Of a stretch of 64,000 nt of DNA, positions 31,248 through 42,787 are shown one piece after another. Origin of the DNA: Plutella xylostella (Eukaryota; Arthropoda; Insecta; Lepidoptera; Plutellidae); NCBI RefSeq assembly GCF_932276165.1, contig NC_063982.1, positions 5,349,501 to 5,413,500 of the forward strand. The letters run 5' to 3'. A model generated the notes under the pieces. That model was not told the origin of the DNA. It was given only the letters and a program-made list of their open reading frames with translations, and did no database searches. The translations under genes were made by a program, and so were the position numbers. The stretch's first letter is position 1; the number at the start of each line of letters is the position of its first letter.

Positions 31248-33236
31248 TCAGTCTACCCGAAACGTATAGAATATGTCGTTAAGGATTCTGATGGCGGTCT
31301 CCGTTTTTGTGTTTTTAACTGGCTTCACTAGAGCAAATTTTGTAAAAGAATCTACCACAACTAATAGATACGAGTTTCCGCGTTTTGATCTCACAAATGG
31401 CCCAAGGTGATCTATATGGACTGTGTGAAAGGGAATATCGACTTTCTCGATAGGATGTAACTGCCCTTCTTTGTTATTCACCGACTTTTTAGCATATGCG
31501 CATTCGAGGCACGCGCCGACATACTTTTTTACGAACTTGGACATATTCGGGAACCAATACGAAGATTTAATCCTCTCCAGCGTCTTTTCGATTCCGAAAT
31601 GTCCAAGATCGTCGTGGTTCAGTCGACATATCTGCCATCGTGCGCCCTTAGGAACAACCCAACGAATATTCGATGCATCGCCATCCAGAATTCGATAGAG
31701 CTTATTGTCCTTTATAATGTAATTATCTTTTATATATTTTAAACCATCGGCGTCCATGTTGGATGACAAGATGTCACGGATTCTTCGAAGCTCAGAGTCA
31801 CCTAATTGAAGAGTATGTAACCAGTCATCGCTTCCACTAGTTATAGACATCACGCATGGAAAACAGTCATCAGAAATATTGCAACTGCTGCTAGATGGTG
31901 AATCAGTAGTGACGGGGTTACGGGAAAGGGCATCGACATGAGCCATCTTCGAACCTGAACGGTATTCTACATTACAATTGAATTCCTGTAACAATAGCCA
32001 CCACCGAGCTATGCGTGGTATGATGTCCCGTTTTGAAAAGGTGGATCGCAGCGCACTACAATCAGTAACTATTTTAAAAGCCTTCCCAAGAAGATATACC
32101 CTGAATTTCTTTAAAGAACCCACTACCGCCAAGGTTTCTAATTCATAGGCATGAAAGTTTTTCTCTTCGGGAGATGTTTGGCGGCTGTAATAAGCCACGG
32201 GTTTAAAGGAGTTACTGTTTTGAGCTTTTTGCATTAATATTCCGCCAACCCCGACCTTGCTAGCATCAGTATGCAGCTCAGTCTCTGCTTCCGGGTCATA
32301 GATGGCCAAGATGGGTCTAGAAGTTAGTTTTTGTTTGAGTGTTTGGAATGCACTCTCTTCAGCAACGGACCAAGACCATTTTGCATCCTTTTTTAGCAAT
32401 CGCGTTAGTGGATGAGCAATTTGGGCAAAATTCAAGATAAATTTGCGAAAATATCCCACCAACCCTAGAAACTGGCGCACTGAATGAATGTTTGTAGGTA
32501 CAGGAAAATCTGCGACACTTTGTATCTTTCGATCACCTGGGCGAATTCCTGCCGAACTTATCTCATATCCCAGATAATCAATTTTGTCCAACAAGAATTC
32601 GCATTTGGATAAATTAAGTGTTAAATTTGCATTGTCTAATAGCCGCAAAACATCTTTAAGCCTCTCCAAACATTCATCAATGGTCTTGCCGTATATCAGG
32701 ATGTCGTCTAAATATGCTGTTGCTTTTGTGTAACGTGCTGAACCCAGCACCCGGTTCATCATTCGCTGGAAGACAGCTGGTGCGTTAGCTAATCCGAATG
32801 GCATACGATTGAATTCGTACTGGCCATCCGGAGTAACGAAAGAGGTAAGATGTTTAGACTCTTCTGAAATAGGCACCTGATAATACCCAGATGCTAGGTC
32901 CAACGTCACAAAATAAGCCTGTCCTGACAATCGCGAAATTTCATCGTCAATAACTGGCATGGGATAGTGTTCTTTAGTTGTGACTGAATTTAACTGCCGG
33001 TAATCAATGCACATCCTAAGTTTGCCATCCCGCTTACGTACAAGAATAATTGGGCTGGCATAATCCGAAACAGATTCGCGAATAATTCCGGCTTCCTGCA
33101 TTTCACCAACCATGACTCTAACGTCTTCTCTTTCTTTGTGCGATAATCGATAGGGTCGATAAACAATGGGTTTATTACTATTGACATCTCCGCTGCAGTA
33201 GTACAGCCCAAGTCCTTTAATGAGGACGCAAAGCAA
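31248..33236 (-). CDS. pol: Gypsy pol: reverse transcriptase, RNase H, integrase N-terminal half
   Basis: A 662-codon open frame. Pol similarity begins near 33180, shifted one frame from the gag-protease ORF it overlaps. Reverse transcriptase blocks CIDYRQLN, LDLASGYYQ, NRMPFGL and the YLDD site are visible, then RNase H (ELHTDAS, FKIVTDC, DALSRNP), then the HHCC integrase zinc finger (HDDLGHFG ... CLECAYAK) and the first catalytic Asp (HIDHLGPF). The frame ends at a TGA near 31248 inside the integrase core. The start given is simply the first possible start codon of the open frame. Confidence 0.9.
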   Translation of the reverse strand: MLCVLIKGLGLYYCSGDVNSNKPIVYRPYRLSHKEREDVRVMVGEMQEAGIIRESVSDYASPIILVRKRDGKLRMCIDYRQLNSVTTKEHYPMPVIDDEISRLSGQAYFVTLDLASGYYQVPISEESKHLTSFVTPDGQYEFNRMPFGLANAPAVFQRMMNRVLGSARYTKATAYLDDILIYGKTIDECLERLKDVLRLLDNANLTLNLSKCEFLLDKIDYLGYEISSAGIRPGDRKIQSVADFPVPTNIHSVRQFLGLVGYFRKFILNFAQIAHPLTRLLKKDAKWSWSVAEESAFQTLKQKLTSRPILAIYDPEAETELHTDASKVGVGGILMQKAQNSNSFKPVAYYSRQTSPEEKNFHAYELETLAVVGSLKKFRVYLLGKAFKIVTDCSALRSTFSKRDIIPRIARWWLLLQEFNCNVEYRSGSKMAHVDALSRNPVTTDSPSSSSCNISDDCFPCVMSITSGSDDWLHTLQLGDSELRRIRDILSSNMDADGLKYIKDNYIIKDNKLYRILDGDASNIRWVVPKGARWQICRLNHDDLGHFGIEKTLERIKSSYWFPNMSKFVKKYVGACLECAYAKKSVNNKEGQLHPIEKVDIPFHTVHIDHLGPFVRSKRGNSYLLVVVDSFTKFALVKPVKNTKTETAIRILNDIFYTFRVD

Positions 33237-35350
33237 TGCTTATACTTGTCCAGTAACACATGCAATCGCTGAACGTGTTCCTCACTTACGTTTGACGCTA
33301 CTTTTATTTGGCCTAAGTTATCCCTGTCTGTAACTTCTAAAGGTTCCCGTAATGGAGTTGAAATGCGGTTTATTATTTGAACATTCGTAGCGCGGCTTAG
33401 AATTGCATTTTGATGAATCCTACAAATTTTTGATGAAGGTGTGACAGTTAGTCTTACATTTCCATTTGTGACCTGATAAATTCCCCCATGTATTGCAAAT
33501 TGATGGTTTGGTTTTCCTACAATTCGTCCCGTTACTAAAATCAGTCCATTCATAGGGACCTCTGTTTTTGCAAAGACCGTGCCAGGACCATGAAGCTCTA
33601 CAAACATACTTGACAAAACCTTAACTGTGAATGTTTGTTCGCTTTCGACATTTGGAAGTATGGCGTCGTCACCAGTACTAAGAAAATGCAATTGCTCAGA
33701 GTTCTTATAAACAACAACATGTTTTTGCTCCGTAAAAGACTGACCTACTAGAAGCGGCGTTTCTAGTAAATCGTCTTGTATGACTTGCAGGGATACTGTG
33801 GCACTGACGTCATCGATAACCAATTCAGCTGTGACTTTGCCTTTTGAGCATATTATATTGTTACCGAATCCTTTTAAAGGGATTCCAACTCGATCACTAT
33901 CAAGGCCTAATTTTAATGCGAAAGATTCCATAATTAATGATGCTTCGCTTCCAAAATCTACAAAAGCCTTTGAATCTACACCGTTTATGGTTACATCTTT
34001 TAGGTATTTCGAGTTAGGGTTCGATGACGAAATGCACATTGTCTTTTGTGAGCCATTAACGACACTGTTGTTTTGAGGTGGGGTAAGTTTACATGATTCT
34101 ACTGTGTGTCCGAACCGGTGACATTGCAGACATTTTATAAGTGGTTTCGGGCATTTCATGTAAGGGTGACCCTTTTCCTTACAATTGAAGCATACGGGTT
34201 CCCTTTGGAAGTTATTTTGTCTATTATTGGGCCTAAAACCGGAGGTTTTTATGTTTGACTCAATATTGACTCTAGACCTGTAATTGGTTCGTTCATTTGT
34301 ATATAGGGAAGGGCTTTCCTTGTTACTCATTAGAAACTGCAATAGTTGGTCTGGTTGGGAGCATCGTAACGTTAATGCGCTGGATTTGGTGGTTTTATCG
34401 GTTAAGCCGTGTATAATGCAATCTACTGCTCGTTTACCCTCAATTTCACATTGATTAAGTAAGGCAAGTTTTTCGTAAAAGTAAACTTCAATTGGTTCTC
34501 CTAGCCTACTCTTACGCTGTAGCATTTCCTCCAAGGACTGGCCATAGTTTTGTTCGCACGGGAAAGCATCCAGTAACTTTTTCTGCCATTCACTCCAAGT
34601 AAAAAGTATAGTATTTTGACTTTCGTACCACATTTTGGCCAGTCCTTGTAGTTTCTGCATAGCGAAATGTATCACAGTTTTATCGTCCCAGCCGTAAACT
34701 GTCGCACACTCATTCACCTTCTTTAACCATGTGTCGATTCGTTGGTTCTTTGTAGATGGATCAAAATCAGGTAAAATGTTTTTATTATTTATGTTATGTG
34801 TGTGTGGCGCGGTTGACGGCTGGGTCTCGTGACGTAACAAATTAAGTATATTAACTACATCGTTTACAGAAACAGATTCAGTACCTTTAGTGGTCTTTTG
34901 TTGCGTGGAGATGTTCACACCGCTAGTATTTTCCTCCTGCGGTCCCGCGTGTTCCCCTGCAGGCACCTTGCTGCACTGCGGATCGACCATTTGTTTAGGA
35001 GGCTCGTTGAGTCGAGTGTCCTCCCTGGCGTTGCTGTACTCCCGTAGTTCGCTCCGACGACGACGACGCACCCGGTCTTCGAGTGCGTTCAATCGCAACC
35101 GCTCACGTTCCAGCTCGCGTTCTTGTTCACGCAAGCTTAGGCGACTTCGACTTCGCCTACCTCGCATACTGCGGCTGCTACTTTGGCTGTGGCTGCGGCT
35201 TCGGCCACGTCGATGTCGACGCCGCCGGCTGCTGCGGCTACGGCTTCGGCTCCGACGGCTACGGCTTCTACTTCGTCTGGGCTCGCCTTCTACCTGCCGC
35301 CGCGTTCCACATCGTTCGGGCGTGGCTAGGTCACGTAGCTGACCGTCCAT
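32990..35350 (-). CDS. gag: Gypsy Gag-protease with an RS-rich N-terminus
   Basis: A 786-residue frame starting with ATG at 35350. Residues about 20-75 are an arginine/serine-dipeptide-rich region like those of SR splicing factors. A coiled-coil-like RERERL stretch follows, then a Gag capsid region (about 195-350) and two zinc knuckles near 395-430 (CFNCKEKGHPYMKC and CLQCHRFGHTVESC). The retropepsin-like domain near 455-560 has FVDFGSEASL where DTG or DSG is usual. After about residue 720 the frame no longer reads as pol, and similarity passes to the frame of 31248-33236. The final 60 residues are probably out of frame. Confidence 0.9.
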   Translation of the reverse strand: MDGQLRDLATPERCGTRRQVEGEPRRSRSRSRRSRSRSRSSRRRRHRRGRSRSHSQSSSRSMRGRRSRSRLSLREQERELERERLRLNALEDRVRRRRRSELREYSNAREDTRLNEPPKQMVDPQCSKVPAGEHAGPQEENTSGVNISTQQKTTKGTESVSVNDVVNILNLLRHETQPSTAPHTHNINNKNILPDFDPSTKNQRIDTWLKKVNECATVYGWDDKTVIHFAMQKLQGLAKMWYESQNTILFTWSEWQKKLLDAFPCEQNYGQSLEEMLQRKSRLGEPIEVYFYEKLALLNQCEIEGKRAVDCIIHGLTDKTTKSSALTLRCSQPDQLLQFLMSNKESPSLYTNERTNYRSRVNIESNIKTSGFRPNNRQNNFQREPVCFNCKEKGHPYMKCPKPLIKCLQCHRFGHTVESCKLTPPQNNSVVNGSQKTMCISSSNPNSKYLKDVTINGVDSKAFVDFGSEASLIMESFALKLGLDSDRVGIPLKGFGNNIICSKGKVTAELVIDDVSATVSLQVIQDDLLETPLLVGQSFTEQKHVVVYKNSEQLHFLSTGDDAILPNVESEQTFTVKVLSSMFVELHGPGTVFAKTEVPMNGLILVTGRIVGKPNHQFAIHGGIYQVTNGNVRLTVTPSSKICRIHQNAILSRATNVQIINRISTPLREPLEVTDRDNLGQIKVASNVSEEHVQRLHVLLDKYKHCFASSLKDLGCTTAAEMSIVINPLFIDPIDYRTKKEKTLESWLVKCRKPELFANLFRIMPAQLFLYVSGMANLGCALITGS

Positions 35351-36169
35351 TTTGCCAACTCAAACAAAAGAAAATAAAGAGTATTAGAACAAAATATTAT
35401 TGTTTCATTTTAAAATAAATTGAGTTAAGTTGTAAATATGAGCAGTGGTTTGGTAAACTAAATATTTTTATGTAAAATTGTAAGCATGCTAAAGAAATAC
35501 GGTACTTAAAATACTTAAAATTGAATCCTGTAGTATAGAATATAAAAAGTGTCATATCTCAGAAACGGTAAGAGATAGGTGAAAAATAACGAAAATTTTG
35601 ACCCCTTTTGATAACCCCTATGTACTTGTGTTCTATCACATGTTGTATAAATATTTCGCATTATCCCAAAATTGTACTTTTCTATTATAAGCATGTCGTC
35701 TATGTATAACACTAGTATCTATCATCAGGCGTTGGTGCGCTGTATACATTAACTTTATGTATGTTTCAACTGGGCATCGATGGTGTAGCCCTGTTCACAT
35801 AATGCAAAACGTACTGGTCTTCCAAATTAAGGTTGATCATCTGAGTGATCGCTATCAAGGAGTAGCCCTAACCACGAAAATCACAGGATAGTCCATTTCT
35901 ATCAAAATCTATAATTTGTCCCTAGATTATAATAGTCATTCCACATTCCCCATCAACCAGCAATGCCGACCATACCAGAGAGTAGCCCTGGTCGAATGGA
36001 GGCATGCCACGTGACCAGGAAGTACAAACACCACCATAACTAAGGCAACTTTTATTGAATTTACTTTGTAAACGCACCAATGCCGATAATAAAAATTATT
36101 AACGTAATATTAAGGTATAAAACAAAGTCAGGTACTTACGGTTTCGCAGGTTAAACACCACTTCTGAAT
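35351..36169 (-). other. 5' leader of the gypsy element
   Basis: The sequence between the 5' LTR and gag. Next to the LTR, TCAGAAGTGG on the - strand matches 10 bases of the complement of a tRNA-Leu acceptor arm but without the leading TGG, so a primer site is only tentative. No coding frame of note. Confidence 0.6.
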
Positions 36170-36444
36170 TTTAATAAAACTCAGTTCACCAATGCACTTA
36201 ATTTATTTATTTTAATGAAACTCAGTTATCCAATCCAATTCACTTATATAATTTATGTCTAGGCACAATTGGGCAGAACCTTCGGTGGCAACTGCTCAAA
36301 CACGACTGGGCGGGAAGTCAACTGCGCGAGCGCTTATATAGGCTGACAGCGTATTGCCATATTTCTCTTCCATCATTTGAATTTAAAATATTAAACAAAA
36401 CAAATTAAACAATTTAAATCTACTTTTATAATCAAAACCTAACA
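36170..36444 (-). repeat. 5' LTR of the second gypsy element
   Basis: 275 bp, same by eye as 29299-29573. Followed on the right by ATAA, the same four bases that precede the left LTR. Confidence 0.93.
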
Positions 36445-36703
36445 ATAAAATCATTGTCACTTGTAACAATCAAACAGATTATACCGTTTGCTAAGCTGTT
36501 TTTAATCAATCGTAATATGGGCGTAGCAATTTAATGTCAACCTGTTTCCTTTCAATGGAGATTTGAAAAAAAATTATGTCATCTTATTTAATTTATTACC
36601 TACTTTTCCCCAGAGTATCGATAGTTAGATATACTTAATTAAGTGTAGGTATTATAACTATAAATATGTATGTAGTATGATTTAATCTATAAATTGAATT
36701 CAA

Positions 36704-37110
36704 ACACTTGTGTGCAATGAAAAAGTTAAAGTGACAATAGCACCAAATTATTCCTAAACGGAAAAGACTACCTTAATGACGCTGCCGCTGTTTGCATTAC
36801 TGAATTATTTTTAACAGCGCATCAGAATATACCTAACGATATGAAAACGTAAATATTTTTGATCAAATTCAAAATTCAATAGGTTTTTTTTTATTGGGTC
36901 GACAGTTTGTAACTGGAACTTTTTTATTGCTCGCCAAGTCGCCAGTGTATTTACAGTTGATGTAGGTATTAAAGAAAAGGCATATACAGATGAGTCCTTC
37001 ATAGGTGCGAGCTTTTCATTCTGAACAACTTTTGTTATGATGACCCTGGGATATTCCCGAAAAAAATAATCTACTCCGCATACACAGTGCCTTGTGTGTT
37101 TAAATCGTGA
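36704..37110. repeat. CACTC-family MITE followed by half of a TACAGGGTG-type MITE
   Basis: 36704-36949 has ACACTTGTGTGCAATGAAAA at the left and GGAACTTTTTTATTGCTCGC at the right. About 36985-37090 contains GAACAACTTTTGTTATGATG and GGGATATTCCCGAAAA, which match the interior of the element at 51480-51738. Confidence 0.7.
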
Positions 37111-37406
37111 CTGTCTATAGCGCAAAAGAAAGCCTATAAATATGGTTATCACTTATTAGTTAGGTGTATTGAGTAGTATTGAGGTTCCAGTTTTATATCA
37201 ATGTTATATAAGATATAACTGATAGCTAGTTTAGCCTAGTAACCTAGCTAGTTTCGAAGTTTCGAAAGTCAAAGAGAAAAATAAAACGCCTGCTATAATT
37301 TTATGAGCAACAAATAGCATTTATGAGAGGAGAGTCTACGTGAAATATGAGGCGAAGTAAAATACATCAGTCTTATTACTGCAATTAGTAGATAGTTTTA
37401 ATAAAT

Positions 37407-37669
37407 ACACACACACACACGCACTCACGCCTTGTACTAATGTACTCCCTTGCGGGGTAGGCAGAGGTGCATTGCTGCACCCACTTTTTGCCAGAGTGTA
37501 TGTTAGTCCCAATGTAATAGGGGGCGGGCCTATTGCCATTTTACGGGCACATCCAAGACCCGAGAACAAATATCTGTGTTTAAACAAATATCTGCCCCAG
37601 CCGGGAATCGAACCCGGGACCATCGGCTCAGTAGTCAGGGTCACTAACCACTACGCCATTCGGTCGTCT
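37407..37669 (-). repeat. tRNA-derived SINE, full copy
   Basis: Starts on the + strand with a CA repeat and CTTGTACTAATGTACTCCC and ends CTACGCCATTCGGTCGTCT. B-box complement GGGAATCGAACC is intact. Same subfamily as 19448-19717. Confidence 0.9.
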
Positions 37670-38550
37670 AAAAATAAATAAGGATGAGCTATAACCCAAC
37701 AAAACGGCTAAGCCGCTTGGGAGCTACTCTACCACTGACAGATATACACACACAGACACACAGACACGTTAAACTTATAACACACATCTTTTTCGATAAA
37801 GTTACCACCTGTTACTGGTAGATAGACAGAACCCGGCTGTGCCATTTTAAAACATAGTAAGAGCCATGAGACAATATGTTCAGGAGAGCCACAAAACTTT
37901 TTTGTCCCTTCATGTCAAAACTACGATACATATCTGAACGAATGTAAGCTTAAAAGAAGCGGCGGAACCTAGGCTTTACATACAATGCTATATCATTTAT
38001 GACTAATTTTGTTGCTGTAATGCACAAAAGAAAAAGTAACTAGGTTTTAAATGGTTTTCTTACCCTAAAATCGCCCTCACTGACCATTTCATAACCTAGT
38101 AAGCAGAGGCGGCTCGTCCTTAAGAGCGCTGGTGCAGTGAACTGTAGCGGGCGCTTCACAATCTCAGCCATAGGACGTCCACTGCTGAACATAGGCCTCC
38201 CCCAATGATTTCCACCACAGACCTGTATTTGAGTAGACAACGCAAATGCATGTACTTCGCGTGTAAAAAGGGAGTGAAATTATCTTCCTTTAGCGCAGTG
38301 TCATTAGGGACGTTCCTAAACTAAATCGTTCAAGTGACGTGACTGACGTGACAGTAGGTATAAAAATAATGGCACGCTTGGTTTCTATACAAGGAATGAG
38401 ACAAGCGTTGTCTATTCAAGTACAGGTCTGTGATTTCCACCTTGTCCGATCGGAGGCGGCCCGCATCCAGTGCTTCCCCGCGGACTCTTCTAGGCGGCGC
38501 TTACTAGGTTTCAAAATGGCACAGCCGAACCATATCCAAGCCATATCAAC
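37670..38550. other. Repeat fragments, no gene
   Basis: Contains a repeat shared with 39060-39215 (GACACGTTAAACTTATAACA), and at 38160-38240 a LINE 3' fragment in - orientation (GGACGTCCACTGCTGAACAT, AGGCCTCCCCC). Frames here are short and domain-free. Confidence 0.5.
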
Positions 38551-41133
38551 CAAATGGTCATGGTCCACCTATATCGCACAAAGCCTTGCAGTATTCACAT
38601 CAATAACCTTACACCTCCCATACACCGTAATTTCTACATCATAAAGCTCAAAATCCTGTAACTACCACCTTATGTTACCTTTACACCTACGTGTCAAACC
38701 CAACTTTGTGTTCTAAAATCTTATAGTGTTTATAGCGTGTGTGATAAAGTTACTTTTTGCTTGGCGAAAGGGAATACATAATTTAGTTATGTCACGCAAC
38801 AGATGAGAACACACACATAGATAGCGTGTGTGTGTGTGTGTGTGTGTGTGTACATGCAGGATATCAGTAGTTCAGTGTGTTGATTAGATATACAGGGTGA
38901 TAGGTAATACGGTGGGGTCGTTAACTAACAAAATAGGTAAGCAAAGCACTGAGATGGAATTTTACCAAAATGTTAGACACATTTAGTATTTTTATAAGTC
39001 AACTACATATTATTTTGTTTCATGATGGATAATTTCAGAAACCCCCGACACTAAAAGACTCATAACTTTTGAACGGCTAAGTCTGTTTTGATAAAATGAC
39101 CCAAAAAAAAACTTTCCGCCGTTTGGGAACTATGCTACCATGTGTGGTAGCCTACCACAGACAGAAACACACACAGAGATACACAGACACGTTAAACTTA
39201 TAACACCCCCTTTTTGTCGGGGGTTTAAAACCACACTCGGCAGATAACGTTCTTGAGTCATCCATTAAGCTAATAGACTTAAATTAATATGAACTTTGAG
39301 TTGCATGTCTATTGCCTGCTAGGTTAGATTAGTAGTACCTAAGGGCAATCAAATTATGAATTAACAATATACTATTACTTATTTATTAAAATTAAAGTAT
39401 TTTCCCGTGAAAATTACGCGAATTTCACGTCAGCTAACTCCATACCAAATTTTATTAAAATCGGTTTAGCCGTTTTGACGTGAATAATCAAACATACTTG
39501 TGTAACATAGTTACACTGTTTAAGTTTTACTAATTAATATAAATTCACTTTAGTCAAGTCATTTTTGGTACCCCAAGATACGGGCTGAGCCTAGTTTGGG
39601 GACCCCTGCTCCTTGTGATTAATGTCCAATTCAGACGTGTGCATAGATATAGTTTAAGTATAATACCTTGTTTAATATATAGTAAATATGTAACATTTCT
39701 TTTGCGCAATAAAGATTTTTTATTATTTTTATTATTATTATATACACACACACATACTCACAAACTTTCGCCTTATAATATTAGTAGGATTAATCAGATT
39801 AACCGAAGTGCAACGGTTACTAAAAACGAGCACCCTGTACATCTTATCACTCCTCTACATTTGGAAGAAAATTTAATTTTCCACCTTTTCTTTCCCTTTC
39901 AATGTAATCCGTAACTACCAACACAAAAGGCCCACAATCGATTGAAAGGCTGCCAGAAGGCATATTGTTATAACACACACGACGACCAACTAAGTAGACC
40001 TACCTCACCCCTCGCAAATTATACAAAGAATGGATGTTATAGGGGAGTTGATAGTAGCGTCAGAGACCGTAATAAAATGGTCGGTTATCATTCCGATTTT
40101 AAATTTGAGTATTCGTATTCGAACCTCGATGCTAACCGGACGGATGTGACGGCCATTTTTATTTCTGTTTTCTTTTTAATTTTTTAGGCTTAAGAATTTA
40201 TGTTTACAGCCTAAAGTGTTTTTATAAGTGATGAATTAAAATTAAAATTTTGTGAATTGTTTTTGTGATCAAGCTATAAAGGATTTGTGGTTACCTTGTA
40301 AGTATTACGTAATTTTAATGTTTATTTTATTAAGTATATACCTAAGTGTTTTTTAATAAGTAACTAAGTTATTATAATAGATTTTCTACATTACAATTTC
40401 TAGCCTTCGTTTTCCTCTTTGGATGTCATTAACTACTGTTAATAGTACTTAAGTACTAAACTGCAGTTATTTATTAGATAACAATCGTAATTATTGTGCT
40501 AATTTTGTTTCCTTCTTAATCGTAAATTATCGCAAATCACGGCGATACGGCTCGCGACTCGAGTACAATTAAGTAATATACATCGAAAAGTGGGTGACTC
40601 TTTTGTGAGTCACCCCTGACTTGACTACCCCTTCAGGGATTACAGTCGTGAGCGTATGCATATGTGTGTATGTAGAAATATTATTTGTATCTACTTATAA
40701 GTTTAATAATATGTAAAAAATGGGTTCATCCTCTTTTATTATAGGTAACTATAGGTGCTCTAATTTCAAATCTGGAATATAATAATATTAATATACTATA
40801 TAATTTATCCTACTATATACATACAATATTGATTTATGTTGGGGTCAGATAGTCTGGCATCTGCTAGGCAGACAGCTATAGGTGTAAAAAAATATAATTT
40901 TTTTGCTATTTTTATACTCTTGTGCAAAGTTTTGTATTACAAGAACTTCGGAAGAAATCGTGACTTATTTTCGTGACAGATGCTCAGTTGACAATAAAAC
41001 TAGAATTTCTTAGAAATACTTGGAGAGATATTCGTTACAATAATAAATATTAAGCGCGAAGTTTACTGCGGCCAGTTTTAGTCTTTCTGGGAGCATTAGA
41101 GTAGAGAGTAAAGACCTAAGTGTATTATCAATA
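38551..41133. other. Unassigned sequence; one possible noncoding exon
   Basis: Includes a GT repeat near 38825-38850, AT-rich sequence and the repeat near 39060-39215. A 5'-exon-like segment lies at about 40140-40297: GATGTGACGGCCATTTTT, no long ORF, then the splice donor GTAAGT at 40298. It could be a first exon of the gene starting at 44123, but nothing here proves that. Confidence 0.35.
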
Positions 41134-41378
41134 TACCCACGAGCAATGTACCTAGAAGTTCCACTTAAAAAAATCCGACTCCAAATGAACCTAATTTTCA
41201 CATTTAATTTAGAATTTGATCAAAATATACGTGAACGTTTTCATTTGGTAATATTCTGATGCACTGTTAAATGTAAGTACTTAGTTCAATATTGCAGAAG
41301 CGTCATCAAGCTAGTCTTTTCCGTTTAGGAGCAATTTGATGCTAGGTCACTGGAACTTATTCATTGCACGCGAATTTA
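41134..41378. repeat. CACTC-family MITE, worn copy
   Basis: Ends CCCACGAGCAATG and GGAACTTATTCATTGCACGC are still complementary over most of their length. Confidence 0.65.
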
Positions 41379-42202
41379 TTATGTTTACATTTAAAAAAAT
41401 GCTGTATAAGTGTGTACCTCCCACACTAAAGAATTAGAAAACAATATTGTCCTTATCAGTGTCTATCATATTCATACCATCAGGGAAACCCATACTGGCT
41501 CCATTTAAGAACAATATCCTGTGCGAAACTCGTCGCGCCAGCGAGTTGTTTGTAGTGAAAACGCAGGCAGACTTCAAGCGATTCTAGGCTTTAACGACAT
41601 CGGCTTCCTCGATAGTACATTTTAATGACATCAACTGTTATCAGTACTTATCACTGAAGTACTTAAGTTCAGGTATTGTTTTATCAGCTCGTGCCTTATC
41701 ATCAATGTATCATACATACATACAAGAAACATATTTGTATGGACACGTATTATGAAAAAGGCCATGAATTTGTATGTGAGTTAAACCTATCAGAGGTCTT
41801 AGGGAAGCTTAAAAACAAATGGCAGTCGGGTTGACCACTTACCCGACAACTCTCTCAGCTCAGCACAATCTTGCTTGTAATGGGTCCATCACCAGTAAAC
41901 AAAATACGGATAGAATTCAGCTTTGTTTTTGTATTTGATTGTGATATCTAGTTGGTATATCGTTAACCTAAGACCACCGTTCACCGCTTGGTGATAGACA
42001 GTCCACTTGCATTCCACACACAGACAGACAGACAGACAGGTGTGCATCCCGCATACTGTTCAGTCAGTGGAAAATCAGTGAACCGTTCATGGGACGTTCA
42101 CCCTACTAGGGTGAGTGCGGGGTAAATGTCACACATAAGGGCATGGGCGCTATGCGTGACAATATCGTGTCAAATTAAGCATTTTTTGTTCATCATCAGC
42201 TT
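41379..42202. other. No gene seen
   Basis: Unassigned, with a short CAGA repeat near 42020 and a SINE-type fragment (GGCAGTCGGGTTGACCACTT) near 41820. Confidence 0.45.
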
Positions 42203-42375
42203 AAGGTAAGCGTCCATCTATCGGTATCGTACGTATCGGACCAAACGGATTGCGACAAATGTATGGAGAAACGGCGTCGGCAATGCCGATGAAGTGGACG
42301 CACTTGTGTGAATTTCTATACAAAGAATACTGAATGCGATGCGTCCGTTGTTGCCGAGAGGTGGACGCTTACCTT
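42203..42375. repeat. Inverted-repeat MITE, AAGGTAAGCGTCCA ends
   Basis: AAGGTAAGCGTCCA at the left and TGGACGCTTACCTT at the right are exact complements; the interior also has ATGCCGATGAAGTGGACGC-like partial repeats. Confidence 0.85.
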
Positions 42376-42591
42376 TATTAGCCAATGGATGTGAATACGT
42401 TAGAAACCTCTACGGATGACGTATCAACTGTTCCTTATACAGGGTGCCCCAGGATAAATTGCATATCTGAAAGACAGTGATGTAACTCGTCACCCTGCAC
42501 AACTTTTGTTAAAATATTTTTTTTCTACAAAGTAAGTACGTGATTGCTGTGTAAGTCTCATTGTCGAATCTAGGTAATCCTAACTAATATC

Positions 42592-42787
42592 CTAATCCTT
42601 ACTAATATTATAAATGCGAAAGTAACTGTGTCTGTCTGTCTATCTGTTACACTTTTACACCAAAACTACTGGACGGATTTGAATGAAATTTGGTATACAT
42701 ATGGTCTAGACCCTGAGAAAGACTTTTTATCCCGGAATTACCACGGGAAAACTTTTTAAAGCGTAGCGAAGCTCTCGGGAACAGCTA
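42592..42787 (+). repeat. Helitron-like (Lep1-like) non-autonomous element
   Basis: TCCTTACTAATATTATAAAT to GGGAACAGCTAAT; same family as 17422 and 48394, with a small deletion in its second half. Confidence 0.7.

Larger units (their letters stand above)
29299..36444 (-). mobile_element. Ty3/gypsy LTR retrotransposon, 7.1 kb, full length but frameshifted
   Basis: Two 275-bp LTRs (29299-29573 and 36170-36444) appear identical by eye, and ATAA flanks both outer ends (29295-29298 and 36445-36448). On the - strand: 5' LTR, leader, gag-protease ORF (35350-32990), pol ORF (33236-31248), integrase 3' part (about 31244-30521), a 950-base 3' region with eight hairpins, and the 3' LTR. No envelope gene. 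Identical LTRs imply a recent insertion, yet pol changes frame twice. Confidence 0.93.

Noticed and set aside
34890..35418. Arginine/leucine-rich frames on the + strand
   Set aside because: They are antisense shadows of the RS-rich Gag N-terminus.
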